49,992 nt of DNA from an uncultured Bacteroidota bacterium (GCA_913009685.1 CAJVXP010000015.1:1-49992), one strand, 5' to 3'; shown: positions 15,901 through 25,227, counted from the stretch's first letter. Translations and numbers: made by a program. The notes: generated from the sequence alone by a model not told the origin.

Positions 15901-17580
15901 ATGGCTCAGAGTAATGAGGGCTGGGGTTCCCGTGTTGGATTGATTTTAGCAATGGCGGGAAACGCAGTAGGACTAGGAAATTTTTTACGATTTCCCGTTC
16001 AGGCAATTCAAAATGGTGGCGGAGCTTTTATCATCCCTTACTTTGTCTCTTTTTTACTTATGGGTATTCCACTGTTGTGGGTAGAGTGGGCCATGGGCCG
16101 GTTTGGCGGTGTCAGAGGCAACCATTCCACCCCCTTTATTATGGATAGCATGTCCAAGAAAAGATTGTGGAAGTATGTTGGCGTTTTCGGGATTTTTACC
16201 AATCTGGGAATCCTTGCTTACTATACTTATATTGAATCCTGGACATTAACTTATACCCTCAAATCGTTAGCCCAGAGTTTTACAGGTATGAGCAGAGGAC
16301 AGGTCAGTACGATGTTTGACAGTTATGCCGGAGTTCATGGTACCATGACCGATGCTTTGGTAGCTATCAACATTCCCGGTTGGGCAATAGTAGCTTTTCT
16401 GGTAACTTTAATATTAAATATATATATTCTGTCCAAAGGACTAAGCGGAGGGGTTGAAAAAGTGGCCAAAATTGCCATGCCACTTCTTATCCTTTTCGGT
16501 GTTTTCCTTGCCATAAGGGCTGTTACGTTGGGAAGTACCGGTATGGCAGGATGTTCTACCTGTAACTCAGGCATTGGACTTGACTTTTTATGGAAACCCA
16601 AACTTGACAGTCTGGCCAATCCCAAAGTCTGGCTTGCGGCGGCAGGGCAAATATTTTTCACGCTATCGGTCGGCATGGGTACAATTCACTGTTATGCTGC
16701 TTATGTTAAGAAAAACGATGACATTGCGCTTAATGCTATGTCTGCAGGCTGGATGAACGAGTTTGTGGAGATTGTTTTGGGCGCTTCCATTGTGATTCCC
16801 ATTGCCGTTGGATACATGGGACTCGACTGGGTTAAAGATAATGCAGGCTTTATGATGGCTTTTAAAACGATGCCTTTCCTGTTCAACCAGTGGGGGGCTG
16901 TTTTAGCAACTTTGTCGGGAGTAGCCTGGTTTGGGTTGTTGTTTTTTGCCGGAATTACCAGCTCACTCGCGATGGGCACTCCTTTTATTGGATTTGTAGA
17001 AGACGAATTCGGCTGGAGCAGGATAAGAAGCTCCGTCATTCTCGGGGTCATTATTTTTGTCCTGGCGCTACCCACAATCCTCTTTTTTGAAATGGGCGTT
17101 TTCAACGAATATGACTACTGGACAGGAACCGTTTCACTGGTTGTGTTTGCTTCAGCTGAGATCATTTTGTTCTCATGGGTTTTTGGAATGGATAAAGGCT
17201 GGAAAGAAATCACCCGGGGTTCTGATATCAGAGTGCCTAATTTTTACAAATTTATTATCAAATGGGTTACTCCGGTTTTCATTTTGACTATTTTTATCAC
17301 CTCCCTTGTCAAACCCCTTCACGGAGAAATGAGTGACTGGCAATTAGCTTTCCATCAATTATTTACACATGGAAGCTGGCCATGGGCCAATGATAGTATC
17401 ATCGCTCAGGCATTTCATCTAAACCAAAAATGGATTTGGTTTAAAGTGGGACATCCCACAGTTATGTTTTATAAAGATATGTCACGACTTTTGCTGACCC
17501 TTACTTTTGCCGGGTTAGCTGTTTTGGTTCATATTGCTGCAAAGAAAAAGAGAAAAACCGCTAAAATCACTAAGTTATGA
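15901..17580 (+). CDS. Neurotransmitter:sodium symporter (NSS) family transporter
   Basis: The 559-residue inner-membrane protein has about twelve hydrophobic helices. Its N-terminal sequence WGSRVGLILAMAGNAVGLGNFLRFPVQ is the NSS helix-1 signature, in which the unwound part binds Na+ and substrate. GGGAFIIPYFVSFLLMGIPLLWVEWAMGR continues in the usual way. NSS transporters import amino acids or related compounds with sodium; the substrate cannot be read from the sequence. The four-base overlap with a MetS-type small subunit points to the bacterial two-component NSS type, of which methionine transporter MetPS of Corynebacterium is the known example. A long loop with paired cysteines (AGCSTCNSG) near residue 220 is unusual. 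Confidence 0.9.
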   Translation: MAQSNEGWGSRVGLILAMAGNAVGLGNFLRFPVQAIQNGGGAFIIPYFVSFLLMGIPLLWVEWAMGRFGGVRGNHSTPFIMDSMSKKRLWKYVGVFGIFTNLGILAYYTYIESWTLTYTLKSLAQSFTGMSRGQVSTMFDSYAGVHGTMTDALVAINIPGWAIVAFLVTLILNIYILSKGLSGGVEKVAKIAMPLLILFGVFLAIRAVTLGSTGMAGCSTCNSGIGLDFLWKPKLDSLANPKVWLAAAGQIFFTLSVGMGTIHCYAAYVKKNDDIALNAMSAGWMNEFVEIVLGASIVIPIAVGYMGLDWVKDNAGFMMAFKTMPFLFNQWGAVLATLSGVAWFGLLFFAGITSSLAMGTPFIGFVEDEFGWSRIRSSVILGVIIFVLALPTILFFEMGVFNEYDYWTGTVSLVVFASAEIILFSWVFGMDKGWKEITRGSDIRVPNFYKFIIKWVTPVFILTIFITSLVKPLHGEMSDWQLAFHQLFTHGSWPWANDSIIAQAFHLNQKWIWFKVGHPTVMFYKDMSRLLLTLTFAGLAVLVHIAAKKKRKTAKITKL

Positions 17581-17702
17581 GTACAGAAGCATTGATATTT
17601 ATGGTGGTTGTTCAATCAACCGTTACTATTATTACCGTTTATCTTTTCGTAAGGGTGCTGAGATCGCCCGGGGGACCAGGTGATAATGAGGAAGAAAAAT
17701 AG
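17577..17702 (+). CDS. MetS-type NSS transporter small subunit (41 residues)
   Basis: This short gene starts at an ATG that overlaps the symporter stop (ATGA at 17577-17580). It encodes one membrane helix (about residues 5-28, starting MSTEALIFMVVVQSTVTIIT), then VLRSPGGPG and an acidic end (DNEEEK). Short single-helix proteins directly after NSS genes form the MetS family. In Corynebacterium, MetS is needed for MetP transport activity. Size, overlap, topology and the acidic tail all fit. The assignment is by context and topology, since so small a protein has little sequence signal. It is followed by about 100 bases before the next gene. Confidence 0.75.
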   Translation: MSTEALIFMVVVQSTVTIITVYLFVRVLRSPGGPGDNEEEK

Positions 17703-17806
17703 CCTGATTGACCGGAGTTGTTATTTTTTCTGCTATGTTGCGGTAAAATCACTATTTTTGGGTTCAGTTGAAAACCCGGAAGATTTCCCGGATTCCTTCA
17801 TTTATT

Positions 17807-18742
17807 ATGCGCAACAAAACAGGGTATTGGATTCGTAGTTTTTTCACACTGAACAAAAGCGAACAGCGGGGCATCATTGTTTTGTTGGTTATCATCCTCT
17901 CGTTGCTTCTCTTCAATTTGCTGTTACCAAATTTCTTCTCACACAAAAAAAGTGAATTCAGAACTTATAACAGGGAAGTGTCACAATTTCTCCGGACACA
18001 AAAAGCTTTAACCGATTCTTTACAACTTGTTCATTTACAGAATGCCGGCAAGCTAAGTCCTGAGCAGGCGGACACTAAATTGCATCCTGTTCCTTTTGAC
18101 CCCAACCACCTTTCTGTCGAAAAGGGATTACAGATGGGATTGAGTGTCAGGCAGGTAAAAATCATACAGCATTACGTAGCAAAAGGAGGCCGTTTCCGTA
18201 AAAAGGAAGATTTGAAAAAGATCTATTGTTTGTCCGGGGCTGAGTACAGTGTGCTTGAACCGTTTGTTCGGATAGCACATTCCAAAGTTTCTGCTTCTGA
18301 AAAATCTCACCGGAAAAAGCCGGCAAACCGGATGAAAGTGGAAATCAACTCGGCGGATTCGGTTGCGTTGGTACAAAAACTTCAGCTGGCACCATGGCTG
18401 GCACGTCGAATTTTGAAATACCGTACGTTGCTCGGCGGTTTTTATTCCCGTACACAGTTGCGCGAAGTGTATGGAATGAAAACAGCAACTTATAGTGCCA
18501 TAAAAACCTTTGTCCGTACAGACACATCGGAAATCAAAAAAACAGACCTGAATACAGCCACTTTCAAACAGCTTTTGCATCATCCCTACATCGATTACGA
18601 AACCACAAAAGAACTTGTTAATGCCCGCAGGAAAACACACGGTTTCAGCAACTTCCGTCAGGTAAAGAAGCTGACCGGATTGCCCGATACGCTGCTAAAC
18701 AAAATTCGGCATTATTTGTATCTTCGCCCCTTAAAAAATTAA
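17807..18742 (+). CDS. Membrane-anchored helix-hairpin-helix protein
   Basis: The 311-residue protein has one N-terminal membrane helix (about residues 20-42, IIVLLVIILSLLLFNLLL). It then has three or four helix-hairpin-helix units of the ComEA type, e.g. GLSVRQVKIIQHYVAKGGRFRKKEDLKKI and SADSVALVQKLQLAPWLARRILKYR, ending with LNTATFKQLLHHPYIDYETTKELVNARR. HhH repeats bind DNA without sequence preference. Proteins of this length and layout are common in Bacteroidota and of unproven function; DNA uptake is possible but not shown. The ATG at 17807 is preferred over an in-frame TTG at 17768. It is 12 bases upstream of the peptide transporter. Confidence 0.8.
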   Translation: MRNKTGYWIRSFFTLNKSEQRGIIVLLVIILSLLLFNLLLPNFFSHKKSEFRTYNREVSQFLRTQKALTDSLQLVHLQNAGKLSPEQADTKLHPVPFDPNHLSVEKGLQMGLSVRQVKIIQHYVAKGGRFRKKEDLKKIYCLSGAEYSVLEPFVRIAHSKVSASEKSHRKKPANRMKVEINSADSVALVQKLQLAPWLARRILKYRTLLGGFYSRTQLREVYGMKTATYSAIKTFVRTDTSEIKKTDLNTATFKQLLHHPYIDYETTKELVNARRKTHGFSNFRQVKKLTGLPDTLLNKIRHYLYLRPLKN

Positions 18743-18753
18743 CCGAAATCAAA

Positions 18754-20217
18754 ATGAATAGAATCAGTACAACTTTCAAAAAATTTCCACGTACATTCTG
18801 GGTTGCCAATTCCATGGAGCTGTTTGAACGCTGGGCATGGTATGGATTATTTGCTGTTTTAGCCTTATATCTTACCCAATCTACCGATACCGGTGCTTTA
18901 GGCTTTACGCAAACGCAAAAGGGAAGCATCATGGGAACAGTAACTGCTATTTTGTATTTCCTGCCGCTGTTTACCGGTGCGCTTGCCGACCGGTTTGGAT
19001 ATAAAAAAATGCTCATTATTGCCTTTGTTATTTTATCATCAAGCTACCTGCTTATGGGACAGGTCAGAAGTTATGCAGCTGTTTATGGCGCTTTCCTTCT
19101 TGTTGCGCTTGGAGCGGCCATTTTTAAACCTATTGTCTCGGCTACAGTAGCCAAAACCACCGATGAATCAACCTCCTCCATTGGCTTTGGTATTTTTTAT
19201 ATGATTGTTAACATTGGCGGTTTTGTGGGCCCCATATTCTCATCAAAATTACGCCATATTTATGGCTGGGACATTGTTTTTGTTATGGCAGCATCTGCCA
19301 TTCTCGTGAACATATTGCTCGCTTTGATTTTTTATAAAGAACCCGGACGTGTAAAAAATACAGACCCTTTCTGGGACTCCCTTTGGAAGTCTCTTAAGCA
19401 CATTATCACGGCGTTATCGGATATGAAACTTACCGTATTTCTTATCATCATGATTGGCTTTTGGACAATGTTCAATCAATTGTTTTACACTTTGCCCAAT
19501 TTTATTGACCAATGGGTCGATACGGCAATGATTTACAATTGGGTACACGGATTTTCTCCTCTTATTGCTGAAGCCGTGGGGACAAAAAAAGGAATTATAG
19601 CCCCCGAAATGATGGTGAACCTCGATGCGGGTTTTATCATTCTTTTTCAAATCATCATCTCATCGCTGGTTATGCGTTTCAAACCTGTTAACGCCATCAT
19701 TACAGGAATCATGGTCGTTTCAGTAGGTATCGGTTTTGCTTTTGGAACCAATAATGGTTTTTATGTAATCCTCGGTATCTTCATTTTTGCTATTGGCGAA
19801 ATGGCCAGCTCCCCTAAATTTACGGAATATATCGGGCGAATTGCTCCAAAAAATAAGGAGGCTTTGTACATGGGAACTTCTTTTCTGCCGGTAGCTGTTG
19901 GAAATTATCTGGCCGGTATTTTTTCAGGTCCTGTTTACCAATCCATGTCAGATAAAATTAGTTTGCTTGAGCATTTTGTAGCCAAACGCGGGTTACATAT
20001 CCCGGCTATTAGTGAAAAATTTACCCAGAACGATTATCTGAAACGGGCTGCCGAATTGCTGCACACCAACCAGCACGGCTTAACACAGATGCTTTGGAAT
20101 ACTTACCACCCTTATCGTATTTGGGTGCTTTTCAGCGCTATTGGAGTAGTTACAATCATTGCCTTGTTTTTGTACAATCATTTTGTCCTTGGAAAAGTCA
20201 AAACGCAATCAGCATAA
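18754..20217 (+). CDS. POT-family peptide:proton symporter
   Basis: The 487-residue inner-membrane protein belongs to the major facilitator superfamily and the POT (PTR2) subgroup, which imports di- and tripeptides with protons. The helix-1 motif is ANSMELFERWAWYGL, a variant of the ExxERFxYYG motif needed for proton coupling, with F and Y replaced by W. The loop 2-3 motif LADRFGYKKML is clear, as is the helix-4 region GAAIFKPIVSATVAKTTDES. About twelve helices are visible. An insert with AEAVGTKKGIIAPE lies mid-protein. Together with the upstream NSS system it enlarges the import capacity for amino-acid nutrients. It ends at 20217, just before a tandem repeat. Confidence 0.87.
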   Translation: MNRISTTFKKFPRTFWVANSMELFERWAWYGLFAVLALYLTQSTDTGALGFTQTQKGSIMGTVTAILYFLPLFTGALADRFGYKKMLIIAFVILSSSYLLMGQVRSYAAVYGAFLLVALGAAIFKPIVSATVAKTTDESTSSIGFGIFYMIVNIGGFVGPIFSSKLRHIYGWDIVFVMAASAILVNILLALIFYKEPGRVKNTDPFWDSLWKSLKHIITALSDMKLTVFLIIMIGFWTMFNQLFYTLPNFIDQWVDTAMIYNWVHGFSPLIAEAVGTKKGIIAPEMMVNLDAGFIILFQIIISSLVMRFKPVNAIITGIMVVSVGIGFAFGTNNGFYVILGIFIFAIGEMASSPKFTEYIGRIAPKNKEALYMGTSFLPVAVGNYLAGIFSGPVYQSMSDKISLLEHFVAKRGLHIPAISEKFTQNDYLKRAAELLHTNQHGLTQMLWNTYHPYRIWVLFSAIGVVTIIALFLYNHFVLGKVKTQSA

Positions 20218-20252
20218 CTCAATTTCAATATTCATCACACAGCTGTTTTCCC

Positions 20253-20351
20253 ATTGTCTGACAACCGCTTGACAACTGTTTGACTATTGTCTGACCACTG
20301 TTTGACCATTGTTTGACACCCGTTTGACTATTGCTTGACAACTGTCTGACC
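20253..20351. repeat. Nine tandem copies of an 11-bp repeat
   Basis: The 99 bases are nine head-to-tail 11-mers of consensus AYTGTYTGACH, for example ATTGTCTGACA, ACTGTTTGACT and ATTGCTTGACA, followed by a partial ATT. A tenth, degenerate copy may precede at 20242. Variation is confined mainly to a few positions; only one copy departs at its first two bases. It lies between the convergent POT and rhomboid genes and ends six bases before the rhomboid stop. Confidence 0.93.
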
Positions 20352-20357
20352 ATTCCA

Positions 20358-21032
20358 TTAATCATCCCTGTCTATCCACATGCTGGTTGTGCTATTCCAA
20401 TAGGTATTCTCGTCATCTTCATCTTCCGCTTCTTCTTCTAATTCCCAGGAGTATTTTTTCCGTTGCGGACCTGATTTCCGGTAATAAAAAGCCATGACGA
20501 TCCCTGAAAACAAACCACCCAAATGTGATTCCCACGAGATGTGCTCTTTAGGGAAAAATCCGGGGATAGCCCCCCAAATAAGACCGCCGTACAGAAAAAC
20601 AACCACCAGTGCCAGCGCTGCCAGCCCGTTGTTTTTACGGATGAGTCCGCTGAAAAACAGAAAGGAAGCCATTCCGTAAATGATACCACTGGCGCCGATG
20701 TGCCAGGCATCGCGTCCGCCAAACCAAACCAGAATACCGGTCATTAGCCAGATGAAGAGCAGAACTTTAAAAGCCAGATCACGGTAAAAATAGAACAGCG
20801 CAACGCCCAGTACCAAAAAAGGAACGGAATTAGCGCCCAAATGCTTAAATCCAGCGTGGATGAAAGGAGATAGAATGATACCCGGCAGACCATTAGCATG
20901 CAGCGGGTGGACCCCGAGAAACGCCAGGTCAATGCCAAAACCATACTCCACAAACCGGATGCCCCACATGAGCAACAACAGCATCACGGGGATCGTGGAT
21001 GCGCCAATCAGTCTGCTTTTTTCTTGTGTCAA
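20358..21032 (-). CDS. Rhomboid intramembrane serine protease
   Basis: The 224-residue membrane protein cleaves transmembrane substrates within the bilayer. The catalytic dyad is present: Ser115 in HIGASGIIYG and His170 in SWESHLGG. The oxyanion-hole residues in helix 2 are seen as His64 and Asn68 (HLGANS). Six hydrophobic helices fit the basic bacterial rhomboid. The C-terminal tail is very acidic (EEEAEDEDDEN) and cytosolic. Start is a TTG at 21032, since no ATG is in frame before Met17 and homologues have a short N-terminal segment before helix 1. Its stop lies beside the 11-bp tandem repeat. The substrate is unknown. Confidence 0.88.
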   Translation of the reverse strand: MTQEKSRLIGASTIPVMLLLLMWGIRFVEYGFGIDLAFLGVHPLHANGLPGIILSPFIHAGFKHLGANSVPFLVLGVALFYFYRDLAFKVLLFIWLMTGILVWFGGRDAWHIGASGIIYGMASFLFFSGLIRKNNGLAALALVVVFLYGGLIWGAIPGFFPKEHISWESHLGGLFSGIVMAFYYRKSGPQRKKYSWELEEEAEDEDDENTYWNSTTSMWIDRDD

Positions 21033-21224
21033 GGTCTTTTATTTTGTAATGTACAATGCTGACTTTTTATAAAACGCCGAAAGTTAAAAATTATAATGGG
21101 ATTTTGCATCTGTCAGCCTGTTTTTGTTCTCCTGATACAGTGGAGTTGTTTATGGCTGTAGCCAGACTGAAGCCTGTTGCTGTCCGGAATTCTGAACCGC
21201 TTGTTTCTTGTCATTCGCTGTTAA

Positions 21225-23450
21225 CTATTTTATCCGGGTTACTTTCTCAATGCCTTGTACCATTTTGATTTTATGGATAAGCTGGTCAAGGTGTTCATGA
21301 TTACGAATCATCAGACTGACACGACCTTCAAATTTCTTGCCTTTGGTGATGAAGTTTATGGTGCGCATATTCACACGAAGGTCTCCGGTAATGGCTTTAG
21401 TAACAGCTTCTACAATTCCCAGCTCATCGCTCCCATTGATTTTTAAATTAATACGATAAAAAGGCTTGTCTTCCGAGCCAATCCATTTTACTTCGACAAT
21501 GCGGTAAGGATAACGTTCGTCCAGCCGTTTGGCATTTGGGCAGTTACGACGGTGAATGGAAATGCTGCCGAGTGTGGTAATAAACCCGAAAACGCTGTCG
21601 CCGGGGATAGGATTACAACATTTAGCAAACCTGTAGTTGATATTTTTTACGTGATTACCAATGTATAGGATATCCTCTGCTTTGTCTTCCTGTTTGGGAA
21701 GCGGTTTTGGTGGTTTTTCTTCAGCTTCGGTCTCAGCCTCCTCCGGTTCTTCTTTCAGAAAATCGTTGAGAATAGATTTAATCAATGCCAAATCAATTTT
21801 ATCGATGGCCAGCAGATAATAAAGGTCAACGGCCGAATCCATTTTAAAATGTTTTACCAGAACATTTATCAGATCATCACTGCTTTTGAGTTTCCAGTTT
21901 TTAAATTTTCGCAACAGCAGCTCTTTACCCGCTTCTGCTTCTTTGTATTTTTCTTCTTTAAGCTGGCGTTTGATGTGGTTACGGGCTTTGGCGGTATTCA
22001 CAAAACTTACCCAGTCGGATTTTGGTTTTTGATTTTTCGTGGTAACCACTTCCACTTTATCACCATTTTTCAACACATAACGTATGGGCACCAGCTTATT
22101 GTTTACGCGGGCGCCACTACACTGATTTCCTATGTTTGTGTGGATATCGTAGGCAAAATCAAGGACGGTAGCACCTGCCGGAAGACGCTTCAAATCTCCC
22201 ATGGGGGTGAAGATAAAGACATACTCTTTGGTTTTCTGCGATTGATAAGCATATTCGGAACCAATACTTTCGGGATGTTCCAACACGTCGCGCACCTGTA
22301 GCAGCCAGTCGTCCATTACTTTCGATTTCATAAGCCCTTTGTATGCCCAGTGGGCAGCCTGGCCTTTCTCGGCAACTTCGTCCATGCGAACAGTTCTGAT
22401 TTGTACTTCCACCCATTTTTTGTTGGGGCCCATGACCGTGGTGTGTAACGATTCGTAACCTGAGGCTTTGGGGGTCGAGATCCAATCGCGCAGCCGCTTG
22501 GGATTAGGCTGGTAGATGTTGGTAACAATGGAATAGACCATCCAGCAATCCTCTTTTTCCTTTTTGGGCGATTTGCTGTTGATGATAATGCGGACAGCAA
22601 AAATATCGTAAATCTGTTCAAATTCCACATTCTGCCGTTTCATTTTTGCCCAGATGGAAGGCACCGACTTCGTCCGCCATTTTATTTCAAAATCAAACCC
22701 TGCAGCGTGTAATTCATGTTCGATGGGCTGAATAAAATCGTTGATATAAACTTCGCGCTTGCTTTTGGTAGCCTGAATTTTGTCTGTGATGGTCCGATAA
22801 ATATCAGGTTGTTCGAAACGCATCAGGTCGTTTTCCATTTCGCTCTTAATACGGTAAAGACCAAGGCGATGGGCAATGGGAATGTAGATGTATTTTATCT
22901 CATTGAAAAACTTCCTTTTCTGTTTTCTTGTAAGTAGCTCGGGAGTTCTTACATCGTGCAGCCGATGGGCCATGCGAATGAGAACGACCCTGATATCGTC
23001 CACGAGGGAGAGAAACATATTACGAAAAGTATCCGACTGGAAAGAGACACGTTCGGTCTGCAGGGCGGAGATTTTCTTAAAACCTTCAATAATATCCAGG
23101 ACGTTGCGGTCAAAATTTTTTAGTATTTCTTTTCTTACCTGAGGGTCTTTTATGTCCATACTGTGTAGAAGAGCACAAACGGCAGATGTCGGGCCCAGGT
23201 TCACCTCTTTCATAGCAATGACGGCAATATCAAGATGATGCAGAATCAGCGGTGAGCCATCCGGCATTTTTTTGCCATCGTAGGCTTTAAATGCCATATC
23301 AAATGCCTTCTGTATCTGGAGATGAGAATCTATATCTCCTTTTACATCCGTCCATTCAAACAACTCTCCCAGCTTTTCGCGAACTAACTTATCTTTATCT
23401 GTCATTTGCTTTTTTAACTGTTCCTGTTGAAGGAGGTCATTCTGCGACAT
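21225..23450 (-). CDS. relA: RelA/SpoT-type (p)ppGpp synthetase with degraded hydrolase site
   Basis: The 741-residue long RSH enzyme makes the starvation alarmone (p)ppGpp. Its order is HD-like domain (about 45-200), synthetase domain (about 235-390, with DIFAVRIII, RDWISTPKASGYESLHTT and VEVQIRT), TGS domain (from FIFTPMGDLKRLPAG near 405), helical region, zinc-finger-like CC domain (FAKCCNPIPGD) and C-terminal ACT domain. The synthetase motifs are intact. In the HD domain the key HD pair reads HS (His96-Ser97), the following ED reads KD, and the later LADR motif reads MAHR (His162). Pyrophosphohydrolase activity is therefore probably lost, as in RelA proper. It is the fourth gene in a run after clpS, nfeD and floA. 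Confidence 0.9.
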   Translation of the reverse strand: MSQNDLLQQEQLKKQMTDKDKLVREKLGELFEWTDVKGDIDSHLQIQKAFDMAFKAYDGKKMPDGSPLILHHLDIAVIAMKEVNLGPTSAVCALLHSMDIKDPQVRKEILKNFDRNVLDIIEGFKKISALQTERVSFQSDTFRNMFLSLVDDIRVVLIRMAHRLHDVRTPELLTRKQKRKFFNEIKYIYIPIAHRLGLYRIKSEMENDLMRFEQPDIYRTITDKIQATKSKREVYINDFIQPIEHELHAAGFDFEIKWRTKSVPSIWAKMKRQNVEFEQIYDIFAVRIIINSKSPKKEKEDCWMVYSIVTNIYQPNPKRLRDWISTPKASGYESLHTTVMGPNKKWVEVQIRTVRMDEVAEKGQAAHWAYKGLMKSKVMDDWLLQVRDVLEHPESIGSEYAYQSQKTKEYVFIFTPMGDLKRLPAGATVLDFAYDIHTNIGNQCSGARVNNKLVPIRYVLKNGDKVEVVTTKNQKPKSDWVSFVNTAKARNHIKRQLKEEKYKEAEAGKELLLRKFKNWKLKSSDDLINVLVKHFKMDSAVDLYYLLAIDKIDLALIKSILNDFLKEEPEEAETEAEEKPPKPLPKQEDKAEDILYIGNHVKNINYRFAKCCNPIPGDSVFGFITTLGSISIHRRNCPNAKRLDERYPYRIVEVKWIGSEDKPFYRINLKINGSDELGIVEAVTKAITGDLRVNMRTINFITKGKKFEGRVSLMIRNHEHLDQLIHKIKMVQGIEKVTRIK

Positions 23451-23466
23451 AAAGGTTCACGTTTAT

Positions 23467-24453
23467 TTATTTTTTCCCGCCAGGCTCTGTCCCCGGATCT
23501 TCTGCAATGGAATCACGCATTTTGGTGTCGGCCTGAATATTTTTGTACCGGTAATAATCCATGATACCGAGATTTCCCGAACGGAAAGCTTCGGCAATAG
23601 CCATGGGGATTTCGGCTTCGGCCTGAATTACATTGGCTTTGGCTTCCTGTGCCTTGGCTTTCATTTCCTGCTCGCTGGCTACGGCCATAGCCCGGCGTTC
23701 TTCGGCTTTAGCCTGAGCAATATTTTTATCGGCGTTGGCCTGATCCATTTGCAAAACGGCGCCAATGTTTTTACCAATGTCGATGTCGGCAATATCGATA
23801 GAAAGAATTTCAAAAGCGGTTCCCGAATCAAGTCCTTTTTCAAGAACTACCCTGGAGATACTGTCAGGATTTTCCAAAACCTCTTTGTGCGAACGTGCTG
23901 AACCAATGGAAGATACAATACCCTCACCCACACGTGCCAATACAGTTTCTTCTCCGGCGCCGCCGACCAGCTGCTGAATGCTGGCGCGTACCGTAACCCG
24001 GGCAGTGGCAATCAGCTGAATCCCATCCTTGGCAACGGCAGTTACTCTTTTGGTGTCGATTACTTTTGGGTTTACCGACATTTGTACTGCTTCGAGCACA
24101 TCGCGACCCGCGAGGTCAATGGCAGTAGCTGTTTTAAAATTTAAATCAATATTGGCTTTGTCAGCCGAAATTAGCGCATTGATCACTTGCTGTACCCGGC
24201 CCCCCGCAAGGAAATGAGCCTCCAGGTCATCGCGCTTTAGATGAAGACCCGCTTTGGTTGCAGTAATCAGACTTCTGACAATCACCCCCGGAGGAACTTT
24301 TCGCCAGCGCATAAGGACCAACTGAATGAGAGAAATGCGAACCCCGGATACAAATGCGGTAAACCACAAACCTACCGGAATAAAATAAAATAAAATCCAA
24401 AGGATAAAAATAGCACCAACGGCCCCGGCAATGATAATATAAACATTTTCCAT
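23467..24453 (-). CDS. floA: Flotillin-like protein FloA
   Basis: FloA forms oligomers that organise membrane microdomains. The 328-residue protein has an N-terminal hairpin helix (about residues 5-37, ending in [19 protein letters not shown]), then the conserved [22 protein letters not shown], the SPFH-like region with INLDF-type sequence and [23 protein letters not shown] coiled coil rich in Ala, Glu and Lys runs to the end (residues about 240-310). Length and sequence are normal for the UPF0365/FloA family. It lies four bases after nfeD, its usual partner, and 16 before relA. Confidence 0.93.
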   Translation of the reverse strand: MENVYIIIAGAVGAIFILWILFYFIPVGLWFTAFVSGVRISLIQLVLMRWRKVPPGVIVRSLITATKAGLHLKRDDLEAHFLAGGRVQQVINALISADKANIDLNFKTATAIDLAGRDVLEAVQMSVNPKVIDTKRVTAVAKDGIQLIATARVTVRASIQQLVGGAGEETVLARVGEGIVSSIGSARSHKEVLENPDSISRVVLEKGLDSGTAFEILSIDIADIDIGKNIGAVLQMDQANADKNIAQAKAEERRAMAVASEQEMKAKAQEAKANVIQAEAEIPMAIAEAFRSGNLGIMDYYRYKNIQADTKMRDSIAEDPGTEPGGKK

Positions 24454-24457
24454 AATA

Positions 24458-24925
24458 TTAAGTTTTTATGTGTTTCACAAAAATTTTATCTCCGTTTATT
24501 TTAATAATTTCAATTATTGTTCCTGTTTTCAGGTAAGAGGTTCCCGCATCGACTTCCACATAATTATCGCCAAAAGCGGCCTTGCCGGTAGGGGCGCAAC
24601 GAGAGATGGTTTTACCGTGCATTCCCACTTTTAAATCCATGTTATCAAACGTCCGCACTTTACCGGAAACGTAAGTTTTTAGTTGTGCTTTTTCCCATGT
24701 CTTTGAACGAAGCATCAGTGTCATGCTGACAACATTGAGCAAAATCGTAACAAGTAAAGTAATATTTCCTCCTGTGGAACCCTCTTTGGCATAAGCAAGC
24801 CATACACCGGAAACCATCAGCAAGAAGCCGATAACTCCGGCAAATCCCGCTCCCGGGATTACCAGAACTTCCAGCACCAACAGCACAAGCCCCACCAGAA
24901 TTAAAATAGCAATAACAGCCCACAT
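24458..24925 (-). CDS. nfeD: NfeD-family membrane protein
   Basis: The 155-residue protein is the short form of NfeD, without the ClpP-like protease domain. It has three to four membrane helices (about residues 2-22, 28-46, 55-72) and a C-terminal OB-fold (from about 88: [19 protein letters not shown], then [23 protein letters not shown]). The OB-fold is the part that characterises NfeD. It is located three bases after clpS and four bases before floA; nfeD-floA pairs are widely conserved, and the two proteins are believed to act together in membrane domains. Confidence 0.88.
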   Translation of the reverse strand: MWAVIAILILVGLVLLVLEVLVIPGAGFAGVIGFLLMVSGVWLAYAKEGSTGGNITLLVTILLNVVSMTLMLRSKTWEKAQLKTYVSGKVRTFDNMDLKVGMHGKTISRCAPTGKAAFGDNYVEVDAGTSYLKTGTIIEIIKINGDKIFVKHIKT

Positions 24926-24928
24926 AAG

Positions 24929-25204
24929 CTATTGTATTTTCACAGTTAACCTCTTCAAAATCAGTGATTCATAACAGAGCTTCAAATCTTCCAAAGCCCC
25001 GATTTTTATTGCACATTTTCCTTTGAAATGGGCAATGAGGGCACAATTTTCAGCCTGATGAGGGTCATGGCCGCAAACTTCTATTAATGTCTCAATCACA
25101 AAATCAAAGGTGTTTATATCGTCATTAAAAAGAATTAGCTTCCTCCCGGAATCTTTCCGTGTGTCTGTACCAGCATCAGGCAGCTTTTTCTCTTTGATTG
25201 TCAT
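24929..25204 (-). CDS. clpS: ClpS adaptor of the Clp protease
   Basis: ClpS delivers N-degron substrates (proteins with bulky N-terminal residues) to ClpA/ClpC-ClpP. The 91-residue protein has the unstructured N-terminus and the conserved core: LILFNDDINTFDFVIETLIEVCGH, then AENCALIAHFKGKCAIKIG. The NDD..T segment forms the substrate pocket together with the His in AHFKGK. It heads a four-gene run (clpS, nfeD, floA, relA) separated by only 3-16 bases, and a promoter with both elements lies just upstream. That couples a proteolysis adaptor to membrane-domain and stringent-response genes, though the functional meaning is not known. Confidence 0.9.
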   Translation of the reverse strand: MTIKEKKLPDAGTDTRKDSGRKLILFNDDINTFDFVIETLIEVCGHDPHQAENCALIAHFKGKCAIKIGALEDLKLCYESLILKRLTVKIQ

Positions 25205-25227
25205 GGTTTTTTAAAATGATGTTTTTA

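Noticed and set aside
20253-20351. CRISPR array
   Set aside because: The repeats are 11 bp and contiguous, with no spacers and no cas genes in the window.
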